64,000 nucleotides of DNA from Erythroxylum novogranatense (Eukaryota; Streptophyta; Magnoliopsida; Malpighiales; Erythroxylaceae): NCBI GenBank assembly GCA_029891385.1, contig JAIWQS010000127.1:1-64000 (forward strand). The letters run 5' to 3'. The translations under genes were made by a program, and so were the position numbers. This document shows, piece after piece, positions 46,367-58,216 of the stretch. The stretch's first letter is position 1. Each line of letters begins with the position of its first letter. Under the pieces are notes generated by a model, which was not told the DNA's origin, did no database searches, and saw nothing but the letters and a program-made list of their open reading frames with translations.

Positions 46367-49246
46367 GGAGAGGAGATCGTCTGTCTAACCTTACCCAGTC
46401 CTATTCTATCTAAGATAAAAACGATAACGTTTTTGCTTAAAATTGGCGAAACTCCCGATGCTCTGTCACTTCTTCTTTTACTAATCCAAAAGCCAAGCCA
46501 GTGTTCACAAACACGAAGAAGCTTGGCTTTGGCAAAGAAGCTTTTCACTATTATAATAATCAAAATGTTATAACAACTATTGAGAATTTAATTAATTTGA
46601 TTATTAATAATTTAATTAATTAATTAATTTTATTTCACAAACACGAAGCTTGGCTTTGGCAAAGATCATTTTCATTATTATAATAATTTAATTGTTATAA
46701 CAACAATTGAAAATTTAATTAATTTGATTTTTAATTTAATCAATTAATTATTTTATTTCCATTATTATAAGAACAGTTAAATTGTTATTATTAAATAAAT
46801 AATTAACTATAATTATATTTTTGCAGATTAATTATTGAACTTATTATTTTATAATTATTAAATTTCTTATTAATAATAATGTTAATTTTATTTATTTATT
46901 ATTATTATTATTCGTAAATTTACTAATTAATTTTATTTCTATTATTATAATTACTGTTAAATATTATTATTAAATTTATTGCAAAATATTTATGAAATTT
47001 ATTATTATTATTAGTATATAATATGTATTTATTAATAATAAAAAAACTAAATGGTCATTTGCAAATGGCCATTTACAATTGATTAATGTAACTATTTAAA
47101 ATGGGCTTTAATTATTAATTTCTACTTGCTATTATTCTTATTATTAATAATTATTTATTTATTAATAATATCGGGTTTAATTTATAAATATTTTATTTAT
47201 GAATTTATAATAATAATAATAATGATGATGATAATAATAATAGTTATAATTGTAATAGTTTTATGATTATTCTAATAATTTATTAAATAATGTTATTTAA
47301 TAATTTATAATATTATTAAATATTATTTATTATTTAAATAAATATTATATATTTATTATTATTTGCAAATGGCCATTTAATAAATTTAGTAATCTTTTGT
47401 TATCTTTATTCTTTTAATTATTATTAGTATTAGTTTATATTATGATAATTACAATATTCGTTATGATTATTAAATTTATTAATTATTATTATTATGATAC
47501 AATAATAATAATAAAATTAATCAAATTTTAGATTAATTAAATTTTTATAATTTATAAATTAATTAAACAATTTAAATAAATTATCAAATTTATCTTAAAT
47601 TTTTATTTATGAAGTTTTAGACAAAAGTTTAATTGTATTTAATTAATAATTAATTAATAAATATTATATAAGATATTAAAATAAAATTTAATAAATTAAA
47701 TTAAAACAAAAACAAAAGTAGAGCAAGCTCTCGCCAAATGAGCTTGTCCTAATGAGCAAGCTCATTTGGACGAGCGCCCTCAATGAGCTTGCTCGCTAGG
47801 ACAAGCTCATTGGGTGAGGAGCTTGTTCAAGAAGCTTGTCAAAATAATTTAAATAATTTAAATTTTTGTTTTTAATAATTTAAATTATTTTGAATTATTT
47901 AATTGTATTTATTATCAATATTAGTATTAGTATTATTATTATTATTATTATAAAATTCCTTATAATGATTAAACAGTTATTATAATAATATAAATAATCA
48001 TAATATTAATAACAATAATAATAATAATACTAATACTAATAAGAATAAGATAAATATTATTAGTAATAATAATAATAAGAATAGAAATAAATAATAATAA
48101 CAATAATCATAATAATAATAATTAATAAATTTAATAATCATAACTAATATTGTAATTATCATAATATAAACTAATACTAATAATAATTAAAAGAATAAAG
48201 ATAACAAAAAGATTACTAAATTTATTAAATGGGCATTTGCAAATAATAATAAATATATAATATTTATTTAAATAATAAATAATATTTAATAATATTATAA
48301 ATTATTAAATAACATTATTTAATAAATTATTACAATAATCATAAAACTATTACAATTATAACTATTATTATTATCATCATCATTATTATTATTATTATAA
48401 ATTCATAAATAAAATATTTATAAATTAAACCCGATATTATTAATAAATAAATAATTATTAATAATAAGAATAATAGCAAGTAGAGAATTAATAATTAAAG
48501 CTCATTTTAAATAGTTACATTAATTAATTGTAAATGGTCATTTGCAAATGGCCATTTAGTTTTTTTATTATTAATAAATACATATTATATACTAATAATA
48601 ATAATAAATTTCATAAATATTCTGCAATAAATTTAATAATAATATTTAACAGTAATTATAATAATAGAAATAAAATTAATTAGTAAATTTACTTAATAAT
48701 AATAATAATTAATAAATAAAAATTAACATTATTATTAATAAGAAATTTAATAATTATAAAAATAATAAGTTCAATAATTAATATGCAAAAATATAATTAT
48801 AGTTAATTATTTATTTAATAATAACAATTTAACTGTTCTTATAATAATGGAAATAAAAATAATTAATTGATTAAATTAAAAAAAATCAAATTAATTAAAT
48901 TGTCAATTGTTGTTATAACAATTAAATTATTATAATAATGAAAATGATCTTTGCCAAAGCCAAGTTTCGTGTTTGTGAAATAAAATTAATTAATTAATTA
49001 AATTATTAATAATCAAATTAATTAAATTCTCAATAGTTGTTATAACATTTTGATTATTATAATAGTGAAAAGCTTCTTTGCCAAAGCCAAGCTTCTTCGT
49101 GTTTATGAACACTGGCTTGGCTTTTGGATTAGTAAAAGAAGAAGTGACAGAGCATCGGGAGTTTCGCCAATTTTAAGCAAAAACGTTATCGTTTTTATCT
49201 TAGACAGAATAGGACTGAGTAAGGTTAGACAGACGATCTCCTCTCC
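46367..49246. mobile_element. 2.9-kb foldback element, long inverted repeats (MULE-like)
   Basis: The left arm starts GGAGAGGAGATCGTCTGTCT and the right arm ends with its exact reverse complement. Arms of about 1.4 kb match through their whole AT-rich length (for example GCTTGGCTTTGGCAAAGAAG at 46,520 and its inverse near 49,080). The centre (about 47,720-47,830) is a GC-richer nested palindrome built on AATGAGCTTGTCC/GGACAAGCTCATT. There is almost no spacer and no transposase. ACTAATGG occurs at both outer borders (46361-46368 and 49248-49255), compatible with a 9-bp MULE-type duplication with a small left-end deletion. Open frames at the arm ends are mirror images and not genes. Confidence 0.85.
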
Positions 49247-51385
49247 TACTAATGGTATGCCCATTGAAGATGTGGCTACTGCTATTGATGATAAGTTTTA
49301 CTAAAGTTGATAGTGTGCTTACCAAAGTTATTATCACTTACTGTGTTAGCTGAAGTTGATGATGTGCTTGCTAAAGTTGTGCCTAATGCTGTATATTGAA
49401 AATGAGGTTAATGATAGTGATCTATTAACTTATTTGAAATGTGAAAATGGCACATATGGCGATGAACTTTAGACATTTAGATCAAAATATAAAGAGAGAA
49501 AGTCCAAGAAAAGAATATAAGATGAGGTTGTAAATGATGATAATGAAACCTAACGATTTAATTGTTCTTTTTCATTGTGTCAGGCAAAAAGTTTGCCATT
49601 TGATCACGAAGACGTGGCTAAGGCATAGAATTGTGACCAGCTTTCATTTCATGGTTATCTGACGAGTCGGGTCCTCCGGTGAACTTTTTGGACCACCTCT
49701 TGTGTATCATGAATGAGAGTGGAAGGTTTATAACCTGTCAGCACTCTGCAAGTTGCTGACAAAATTCTAGATATCTGCTTTAACTCCCCATAGTTATTGC
49801 AAAGTAATATGCATTCTCCCACCAGTATTACAAGATCAGAAACAAGCTATTTTTTGAAATATCTGAACGAACTTTATGAGCTGGATGCCAGAAACTCTGA
49901 CTTACAGAAGTGTTCTTAATCGCCAAACAAGCTCCCTCCCTCTTTCACTGGGCTAGAAATAGTATTACTTAAAACAAGCTCTGTTCCCCTCTCACTGCGC
50001 ACGGTGGCAGTGGTCAGTAACAGGTAAAACAAGTTCTGTTGCCTCTGTCACTGCGTATAGTGCCAGTGGTACAGTAATAGATAATCATGGCATCGGATTT
50101 AGGCATTTCAAATGTTTCAGTGCAAGCGCGTAGCATGTCAACAGGTTATTTGAGAGTTTTGCAGATCATAGCAAATATAGAGCCGACTCGAGGAATTTTA
50201 CAGTCGCTGTGCTGCCTCTGGCTCGTTCAGTAATGTGCAGAACACAAGTCTCTTACAATGGATTTTATTCTACTTGTAAATGGTCCCGTTTGTTTTTGTA
50301 ATAGAAAATAGCGCTCTTTCTGACCTTAGCACGTGCTGTTTGGATGAAAATTCTCTAATTCCCTCAAATTTACTTACGAATACTTGGAATCATGTCTTGG
50401 TCTTCCGTTCTTAAGGAATGACAGAGTGTCATGTGACATCATTCCAAATTTAGTTAAACAGTCCATATATTATTTTTAAGGGTATCCTATACTAGATTTT
50501 AGGATGTAGTATATGTAGAACAATTCTATAGAAACTTTATGAGTGTCTAGCCTTATTTTAACACTTTTGGTGATCGTACATGCCGTTATGGTTCATAGGG
50601 ATGGCAAACAAATGAAGATAAGATGAATAAAGCTCTTTTGAGGGGAGACACTAGTGTGCTAAACGCATGTGTTCTTAACTTATACTTTCATGTATATTAA
50701 CCGTGTAAGCACACATGCTCATGTAGAGTAACACACGACCATTACACAACCATGTCGATCAACTATGTAAGTCTCTAAAACCGTGTGAAGAAGGACGTGA
50801 AGAGTGAAGACATGCATGGTAGTGCACACACCTGTGCTCATGACATACACAAATTTGTGTGGTGACTATATATCTCTTTGTGATCATGTACTTCTATAAG
50901 GGAGGTAGTGTTGAAGAAACTTTATTTTGTATGTGACTATGTGCAGTGTAGAAAAACCTAGTTCTTGATATATAACAAATATGTAGGTTTTGCATGATTG
51001 TGAGGTCATGACATCTAAAAGTGAGGAAAAACAGAGAGGGAATAAGTAGCACTGTATTCTCATCTTTTCTTGATTGTTTTTAGATTGGTTTGAGAATTTG
51101 TTGATTGTTACATTAACTTTGGTTTCAATACTAAAACTTTGTGAGAGAACTTCTTATTGTGAGATGATGGATCAAATTTTATAAATCCTTATTTTAGTTT
51201 AGTGGATTTGCTTATTGGATTGGCTTGTGATTTTTCCTTTACATTGGAGGGTTTTTTTTTGTAAATTTTGGTGTTTGTTTTATTGTTAAGCTTCTTATTC
51301 TTATACTGGTTTGTTGATCGAACTTGAAGAATATTTTGTTTTCTATATTTGGTTAATCTTTTAGAGAGTTGTGTTATTGTCTCTC
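49247..51385. other. Unassigned region, local tandem duplication
   Basis: No recognisable gene. A repeat of about 50 bp is present at about 49923-50085 (AAAACAAGCTCTGTT followed by a small CACTG...CAGTG hairpin; units at 49971 and 50026, and a partial one before them). The last several hundred bases before 51,385 are probably the 5' LTR of the copia that follows, but I could not place its left end. Confidence 0.45.
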
Positions 51386-51391
51386 AATAAG

Positions 51392-51404
51392 TGATATTAG
51401 AGCC
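51392..51404 (+). other. Decayed primer-binding site of the outer copia
   Basis: TGATATTAGAGCC, two changes from TGGTATCAGAGCC, at the expected distance before gag. Confidence 0.6.
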
Positions 51405-51439
51405 ATCATCATGGTACGTTAAAAAAATTTTATAGTCAT

Positions 51440-52180
51440 GTTGACATCATCAAACTACTCTATTTGGAGGCCCATAAATGGAGGACTTGCTATATTGCTA
51501 GGATATCTTTGATCTTATTAATGTAAAAAAAGGAATGAAGGATCATGTCCCTTCAAAATCTGAAAAGATGTCAGATGGAAAATGGGAAAAGGTGAAGCAA
51601 AAATCTTTAGGCATAAGCGAACAATAGATTGATATCAACATATTCAACTATGTATCTTAAGAAACAAATCCTTTTGAGCTATGAAAAAAACTAGAAGAAC
51701 TTTATGAAAGGAAGAATGCCTATAATAAGGCCTCTCAGATTAAAAGGCTTGTAAACTTGAAGTTAAAAGTTGATAAATCTGTGTCGGAGTATTTAAGTGA
51801 TTTCTTGGATATAATTAACAAGCTTACTACAATGAAGAACACTCTTGATGACAAGCTTTAAGCCTTGTTCCAGTTGAGATTGTTATAGATAGTTGGGAGA
51901 CACTGGTGGTGATGATTACCAACTAAGTTCCTGGATGTGTGCTCTCTTTGGATGTAATCATAGAGAATATGTTTATTGAAGAAATCAGAAGAAAGAAGAT
52001 GGGAGTTAACAATGTGTAGGCTTTTGTGACAAAAATAAGATGAAGGAACAAGAGTAGGGTCCCAAAAAGGCATTACAAGCCTAAGAATAGATCAAAGTCC
52101 ATAGGTGAAAAAGACATAAAGACATGCCACTATTGCAATAAGCTAGGACATATTAAGGGGTTCTGTTATAAGTGGAAGAG
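51440..52180 (+). pseudogene. Outer copia gag, heavily mutated
   Basis: Recognisable pieces of a copia Gag in mixed frames: LTSSNYSIWR (start), KKGMKDHVPSKSEKMSDGKW, ELYERKNAYNKASQIKRLVN, DKSVSEYLSDFLDIINKLTT, and a CCHC knuckle CHYCNKLGHIKGFC at 52125-52166. Stops and frameshifts occur every 50 or so codons. It is more decayed than the copia inside the CACTA, so probably older. Confidence 0.82.
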
Positions 52181-52625
52181 GGATTAAAAAAAGCATGATT
52201 ATCATAATAATGGAGATGATAAGAATACATCTGCAATAACTCCAAGCACGGATGATGAGGTGTCCCTAGTTTATGAGACAATAATTCTTCCATGTCAATA
52301 ATTCGGGTTCTAAGTGGTTGATTATCACAGAAACTTTTACCATTTTCCTCTAAAGGTAGAGTACTTTTCAAACTACAAGAGCGAACATTTTGGGAGTGTA
52401 AAGAAGGGAAGTTTAAGTTTTGATAAGATTGTTTGTATGAGTGACATCTGGGTTAAGACAAATGTAGGATGCTTATGACCTTAAAAGATGTATAATGCAT
52501 CACAGATCTAAGGCTAAATTTGTTATCAATGAATGTGTTGAATAAAGAAGGATTTTAGCATACTTTTGAGGATAAGAAGTCGAAAGTGTAAAAAGGAGTA
52601 ATGAATGTTGCTCAAGGAGAGTTAT
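52181..52625 (+). pseudogene. Outer copia protease remnant
   Basis: Mixed-frame pieces such as SKWLI (protease start), ...EHFGSVKKGSLSFDKI and NVAQGEL mark the protease to GAG-pre-integrase section. The 5 bases GTTAT at its end are the target site of the chromovirus that follows. Confidence 0.6.
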
Positions 52626-55314
52626 TGTAACATCCCATTACTGTCAACAAGGGTAAAATGGTAATATCGGGACTGACTGATCGGTTTATCAGATTATCGA
52701 TCGAGTATGCTATCTTGGCCTCTAATTATAGAGGAACTGGTTTATCGATATGCATATATTCACAGTACATGCATTCATGATTTTTCGGTATTTAATTGTG
52801 AATTGAAATTGATCAAGTAGTTGGTTTGTGAACCGATCAAATTGTGAATCGATCGAATTTGGAATATGATTAATTGAGAAATTTGAGTTTTGGGTTCAAA
52901 TGATTGATTTAATATTGGTTACGAGTGGTGGTATTTGATAGTGGATTATAGGAAATTTATGGAAATTTAGAGAAAATGCGGACCGAAATATTTGAAAGAT
53001 CGATCGATCGATCGATAATCTTGAAAGAATGGTCCGATGGCAATGGAAAAATTTAGAGTTATACTGTTAAGAAATAAATATGTTGAGTCATTGAAATTTA
53101 GAGACTGGAAAATGGACTGATTCAGAGACTTAAGTCTATAAATACTAGGTCTGGAATTTGGGGGAAAAAGTTACCTAAGGCATATGAGTTCTTCCCCTCT
53201 ACGATGATTTCGATTTTCTCCCAACGGTGAGATCCTTCGATTTCTTCTTATGGCTTCTTCCTTATTGTGTTAGTCTAACATATCTATGGTGATTGATGAA
53301 GGTTAGAAGCTTTGCTATTGGTTGATCGATTGGTTTGGAGGATTTTAGGGCTACGGTAGATTTGTGGATTGATCTGTGTTTTGGTAAGTTTTATGGTATT
53401 AATGTTGTTATTTATGGTTTCTACTACATTTATGGTATTTATTAGGGTAGATTTGAGTGGTTGGAGTGTTTTAATGGAGGATTTAATGAGGAAAACGATC
53501 GGAGGAGACGAAGAGGATCGTCACACGCCGCGACCTGCACGCGAGCCCCGACGACGACGAATTTATATTCGTTCGCCACGGCGAGCGTTATATATGTATG
53601 ACGCTTATGACGTGTTTCTTTCGCCTCATGGCGTGCCAGACGCATCGTTACCATGATGAGCGAGCTTTTCTAGGCCACTTGTGAGAGACGCGATCTTGTG
53701 GCGAGAGGGACTGCTCCATTGGATTAAAATTGATTTATGGGCATAACTTTTGGTGTAGACCTCCGATCGAGGCGATTCAGATTTGTTATGAACTAGGAAA
53801 GAGGTCTACAATTGAGGATAAGTGTAGGAATTTGAATTGATCCAAATGAAATTGAATTATAAGGAATTGGGTCGATTATGGTGCATAGTATGACCTAAAT
53901 GTCAAATTGAGACTATTGGAGTTTTAGTTGGAATTTGCAATAGAAGTTTCGACCCGATAAATAAGGACTTGCTATAGGGTATTCAAATGGAGGTAAATTG
54001 ACTGGATTTTAAGAATGGATCAAATAATTGTCGATCAATTGAACAAAGAGATAGGATTGAGTTTAAAGTACCGAAATTGGGATTTAGCACCGAAAAATCG
54101 TGAACATGCATCGTACATCATTTCACTAAGACATATGCATTTAACTGTTATAGAGGTACCGTTGGACCGTCGTTCCACGGATATTGCTGGGACTTCCAGG
54201 CAGTAGCTTAGAAGTTACATGTGAGTAACCTAGTTGGTTTCTCAAATTCCTGATTGTTTATATGCTCTGTATGAATTACTTGCAAAGGTGAACTGTATGA
54301 TTACTGACGTGATTAGGATCGAATTGCATGCTTTATCAGAATCGAATCTGGATCAATGCATGATTTGGGAGGCGATATCTTGGGCTTTATAGCCATATCG
54401 TAAGTTGATCAATCATTGAATCAATTATCTTGAACATTGCCATCGCATGCATAAATGCATGATCAGATAATGGACGTGTCCTAAGTTGCTATTATCACTG
54501 AAAAAGAGCCTCGAGCTCGAAACATCGCATCGACCGGCTTAGCCCGAGGGAGAAATCTCGACGCGCGGCCCCTCATGAACACCGATCGAGCACTTGGGGC
54601 AATCTTGAATAAGCTGGAAAGAGTCTCATATGCATTATATACATGGTCGATTGAATTGTTAAATGTGTAACGATTCATCGAATCGTAATGCCATAATTTC
54701 ATCGTATCTTGTGATGCGATCATCGTAAACCGTTTCACGCTATTGTATTATTGCCATCGACATCGCTTCATCGTTGTAAATCGTTATAAAATCGTATAAT
54801 CGTATATATCTTTGTTAATTGATATTACGTGTGTCGTCTTGCACGCAATTTGCGTAATGCATGATTTGAGTAAACCATCGATGATGGTTTCTCGCCGAAG
54901 TTCATAAACTCACCCAAAATTGCAACCTATTTTTAGGATCGATAGAGTAGACTCTAGCTCAAGATCTTCTTCTCCCGTCACTCGAATCTTTGGCGAGAGG
55001 CGATGGCACACTGTGTCGGTCAGTTGGGTTAGCTTTGAGGATGACTTAGATAGATGCTTGTATCGCTTCCTTTTGGTTTTGTTAGAGACCGATAGACTTG
55101 TCTATTCGACATTGATGATATTATGCAGATGATTATTATTTTGGGATTCAAATTTGCTGATTTCTGCTATTGTGATATTTTATAGTTTTTCTTATTGCGA
55201 TGCCATGTGGATATTATTGGATAATGTTCTGGTAGTGCACTCTTATTGTGGGATACGTGTCGGAGCGACCTTCGGGTTTCCTGATATGTACCCCTACGGT
55301 GAGGGGGCGCTACA
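52626..55314 (+). repeat. 5' LTR of the gag-only element
   Basis: Contains a GC-rich block (about 53,505-53,720), hairpin-forming motifs near 54,508-54,560 and a CATCGATGATGG palindromic stretch near 54,877. It differs from the 3' LTR in a recurrent ATCG-for-ACTG pattern. Confidence 0.92.
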
Positions 55315-55319
55315 TTTAG

Positions 55320-55331
55320 TGGTATCAGAGC
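55320..55331 (+). other. Primer-binding site of the gag-only element
   Basis: TGGTATCAGAGC, five bases past the LTR end. Confidence 0.9.
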
Positions 55332-55493
55332 ATGGTTTGGCATCTTTTGGGATTAGTGAAATTTAAGTTAGAATTTCGGAAAGGATAGTGGAACTGATAG
55401 GAATTTCTTGTCTGTTTTAGGTCATCCGTACTGGGGGATCGAGTTGAGTTACCAGCTGACCTGGAATCGGTAGGAGCTAATAGGGAGTCTCCT

Positions 55494-56180
55494 GTGCCTC
55501 ATTCAGAGGAGTTGCCTCCTCGAGTTCCTGCGAGACGGGAACGGAGATATGATCTACTGCGAAAACAGGGGGCGGTTGACTTCTATGGTAGTACCGACCC
55601 TGCGGAGGCTGAGGGATGGCTAGAGAGGACTGAGAGAGTCCTCGATCAGATGGACTGTGAACCGGATGAGCGTTTCGACTACGCGGTTTCTCTGTTACAG
55701 GGTTCTGCATATCAGTGGTGGAAGACTGTCCCGGCAAGCATACCACCGCACTCGCACATCGACATGGGTGACTTTTCGAGGCGTTCAAGGACAATTTCAT
55801 GCCCAAGATTTATCTGGACATGAAGTTACAAGAGTTCCTAGAGCTGAGACAGGGGCAGTTGACCGTGGCCGACTATGAGGTGCGGTTCAACGAGTTGTTA
55901 GTTTACGCTTCTTCACTGGTGGCTTCTGAGGCTGACAAGTGTCGCTGCGTTTGAGGGCGGACTCAACTGGAGATCCGCACCATCTTGGCAGTCGACATGG
56001 GCAATTTCATTGGTGAGGGTGCAGTGAGAAGGATAGAAGCATTCTTTGAGACAACAGATGACCGAGACCGGTCGGGGACCCGTCATAAGAGATCTAGTGA
56101 TAGCCAGGGAAATGTTGACAGGAATACAAAGAAGCGCCGAGTAGGCCCTTCAAGTCCGCAGGAGGGGCTGAGCAGATAGT
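55494..56180 (+). pseudogene. Gag of the gag-only element, frameshifted
   Basis: The first frame (55494-55823) carries RERRYDLLRKQGAVDFYGST, EGWLERTERVLDQMDCEPDE and LLQGSAYQWWKTV, nearly the same as the Gag at 32,015. It then shifts frame near 55,760; continued pieces read EFLELRQGQLTVADYEVRFN and, at 55985-56179, MAVDMGNFIGEGAVRRIEAF with a Lys/Arg/Ser-rich tail. As at 32,015, the first codon is GTG and the original start is unclear. Confidence 0.88.
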
Positions 56181-56720
56181 TCATGGGCGAGAGATAGCTT
56201 TACATGATCGGTAAAGGACAGAGGCGGTGTTAGAGGTTGAGGCGCCTATTCCTCTATGTGAGCATTGTGGCAAGAGGCGATGGAGAGTGCCGATGGTTAT
56301 CTGGAGCCTGCTTGAGGTGTGGTTCGATGGACCACCTAGTGAGGAATTGCCCCGAGACTGTGGGAGCCCAGTCTGCCATGACTGGAAGATCTGGTAGCAA
56401 TACCCCGGCACAACAGAGCCATGGAAGTGGATCCGGATGGAGAGGCCGAGGCCGAGGCCAAACAGAGGGATCAGCATTGAGGTCGAAGACGAGCAAAGCA
56501 GACAAATAGATCTCGTGCCGTGGTCTATGTCATGACTCGACAGGAGACCCAGGATTCCCCGAATGTTGTCGCGGGTATGCTTCTAATTTCTGGTTTGAAG
56601 CATATGCATTGTTGGATCTTGGATCCACTTATTCTTTTCATTGTATTGCATTGCATTGCATTGACATGTAGGCGCATGTGGATAGAGAGAGGTTCTGATT
56701 AGGGTTAGAGGTGAGTACAC
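56181..56720 (+). pseudogene. Zinc knuckle and partial protease of the gag-only element
   Basis: The frame at 56237-56509 has a complete CCHC knuckle CLRCGSMDHLVRNC and a Gly/Ser/Arg-rich RNA-binding stretch. Shifted frames then give MTRQETQDSPNVVAGMLLIS and the retropepsin site ALLDLGSTYSF, with the catalytic Asp present. Homology to the 29,222 element ends soon after GGTGAGTACACCTCT (56,707-56,724). Confidence 0.85.
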
Positions 56721-56724
56721 CTCT

Positions 56725-58190
56725 GTATAGGAAGATAGAAGTGATTTTGTACATGGACTGATTGATTGTGCACATAGTGCCCTGAGGTCGTAGTGGATAC
56801 CGGATTTGATCGGATGATGATAACTGAAGAATTTAGCAGCGAAAGGATAAACTGGAAATAAATTGAAGTGAAAAAAAAAGTCATTATCGGGAAGTGAATA
56901 AAAGTCGTTATTGGGAGACCTGATTCTAGTGGAACTCAAGTGTGAGAGGTGGACTCTGTTACTGAGGAAATGTGCATTGTGTTAACGTAAGGAACCCGAC
57001 TGTGTAATAGGATTACTGAATAGTAAGGAGAATTTAGTCATGACATTGAAGGGAATTATTGGCTTGTAAAATTTTATGTAAAATGTTTGGAAGTACTAAG
57101 TTGATATGAGAGATATGGAGAGAATAGTGTAAAGGAATTTGTGGCAGAATATGATATTGAGAAGTTGAGGAAATTAGTTGATATAGTGCAATGTGATTTA
57201 ACGATTCAAGACAAGTATAATGTAAGTAGATGCATGTCTTGTGATTGATTATCCGAAATTGTGGTGTCATCAAAAGCGTGGGATCATTAATTATATATAA
57301 AATGTTATGGATATGTCCATGGATATGCAAATCAATGATGATCGAGATATTTTGAGAATTTGAATGATTCGCGAAAGAGGTTAAAGGATTGAGTAGTCGC
57401 AAAGTTAAGACAAGTATGAAATTAAATGGATTGGGCAGAAATTCAATAGCGTATAAATGTGTTATTGTTAAATGATAATTGTCAAATTGGTATAGGGCAA
57501 AAAGAAAGCAGAATGAGTTATAGGAAGTCCAAATTAATTGTGTATAAAAAGGACTGGCAAAACAAATTGGCGATTCAGAAAATTGCAAACCGTATTGAGA
57601 AATTTAAATGGAAGTCAATTTTTGAGAAAATGATATTTATGACTATCTTGTGAAGTGTGTATTTGCCGCCAAAGGAGACTGTTAGAGAAATCTCTAAGAT
57701 CCATCGAAGCGTTGTGTTCCGACAAGAATGTACCGAAAGAGTAATAAAAGGTTGAGAGTGTGAAATCGAACAGTTAAGTGTGGGGATAATTATAAATGTG
57801 ACTGTTGAGACAAATGTGAAACTGATGTCCTTAGAGTCCGTTGAAATTGCCTGAACATAGGCGAAGACTATGATTGACTTGAGTTAATGATGATAAGTGA
57901 ATTGAATCTGAAAAAAAGGGATTGAACGATCCCAGTTCATGTCAATGAGTCGAATCGATAAGGAACTAAATTTGTTATTAGATAGCCTCTATATGACCGT
58001 CGTGAAAAATAGATTGGTAAAGTGGTTCTATGGACCGAATTAAGAAACAGTGGTAAGATATGATAAATGTGTTTCTGGTACTGAATGTATGGACTGCGAA
58101 AAATTATAAGGATATGAGTAAGAATCAGGACAGAAAAGAGCGGATAAATTCTCCTGACCCTTGATTCACTGTATATGAAATTTTGAGGAC
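56725..58190. other. Non-coding interior replacing pol
   Basis: About 1.47 kb with no RT, RNase H or integrase motif on either strand. The 184-codon minus-strand frame (57034-57588) is AT-driven and unrecognised. Its sequence is not a simple repeat; origin unknown. Confidence 0.7.
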
Positions 58191-58198
58191 GAAATTTT

Positions 58199-58216
58199 TT
58201 ATAAGGAGGGGTGAAT
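58199..58216 (+). other. Polypurine tract of the gag-only element
   Basis: TTATAAGGAGGGGTGAAT just before the 3' LTR, preceded by TTTGAGGACGAAATTTTT as in Tekay elements. Confidence 0.86.

Noticed and set aside
46288..49304. Mirror-image frames at 46288-46563 and 49050-49304 as a duplicated gene
   Set aside because: They are the same sequence in the two arms of the palindrome, with no recognisable domain and partly outside the element.
57034..57588. 184-codon minus-strand frame in the interior of the gag-only element
   Set aside because: Ile/Leu/Tyr/His-rich composition typical of AT-rich antisense sequence, no motif, no splice or start context.
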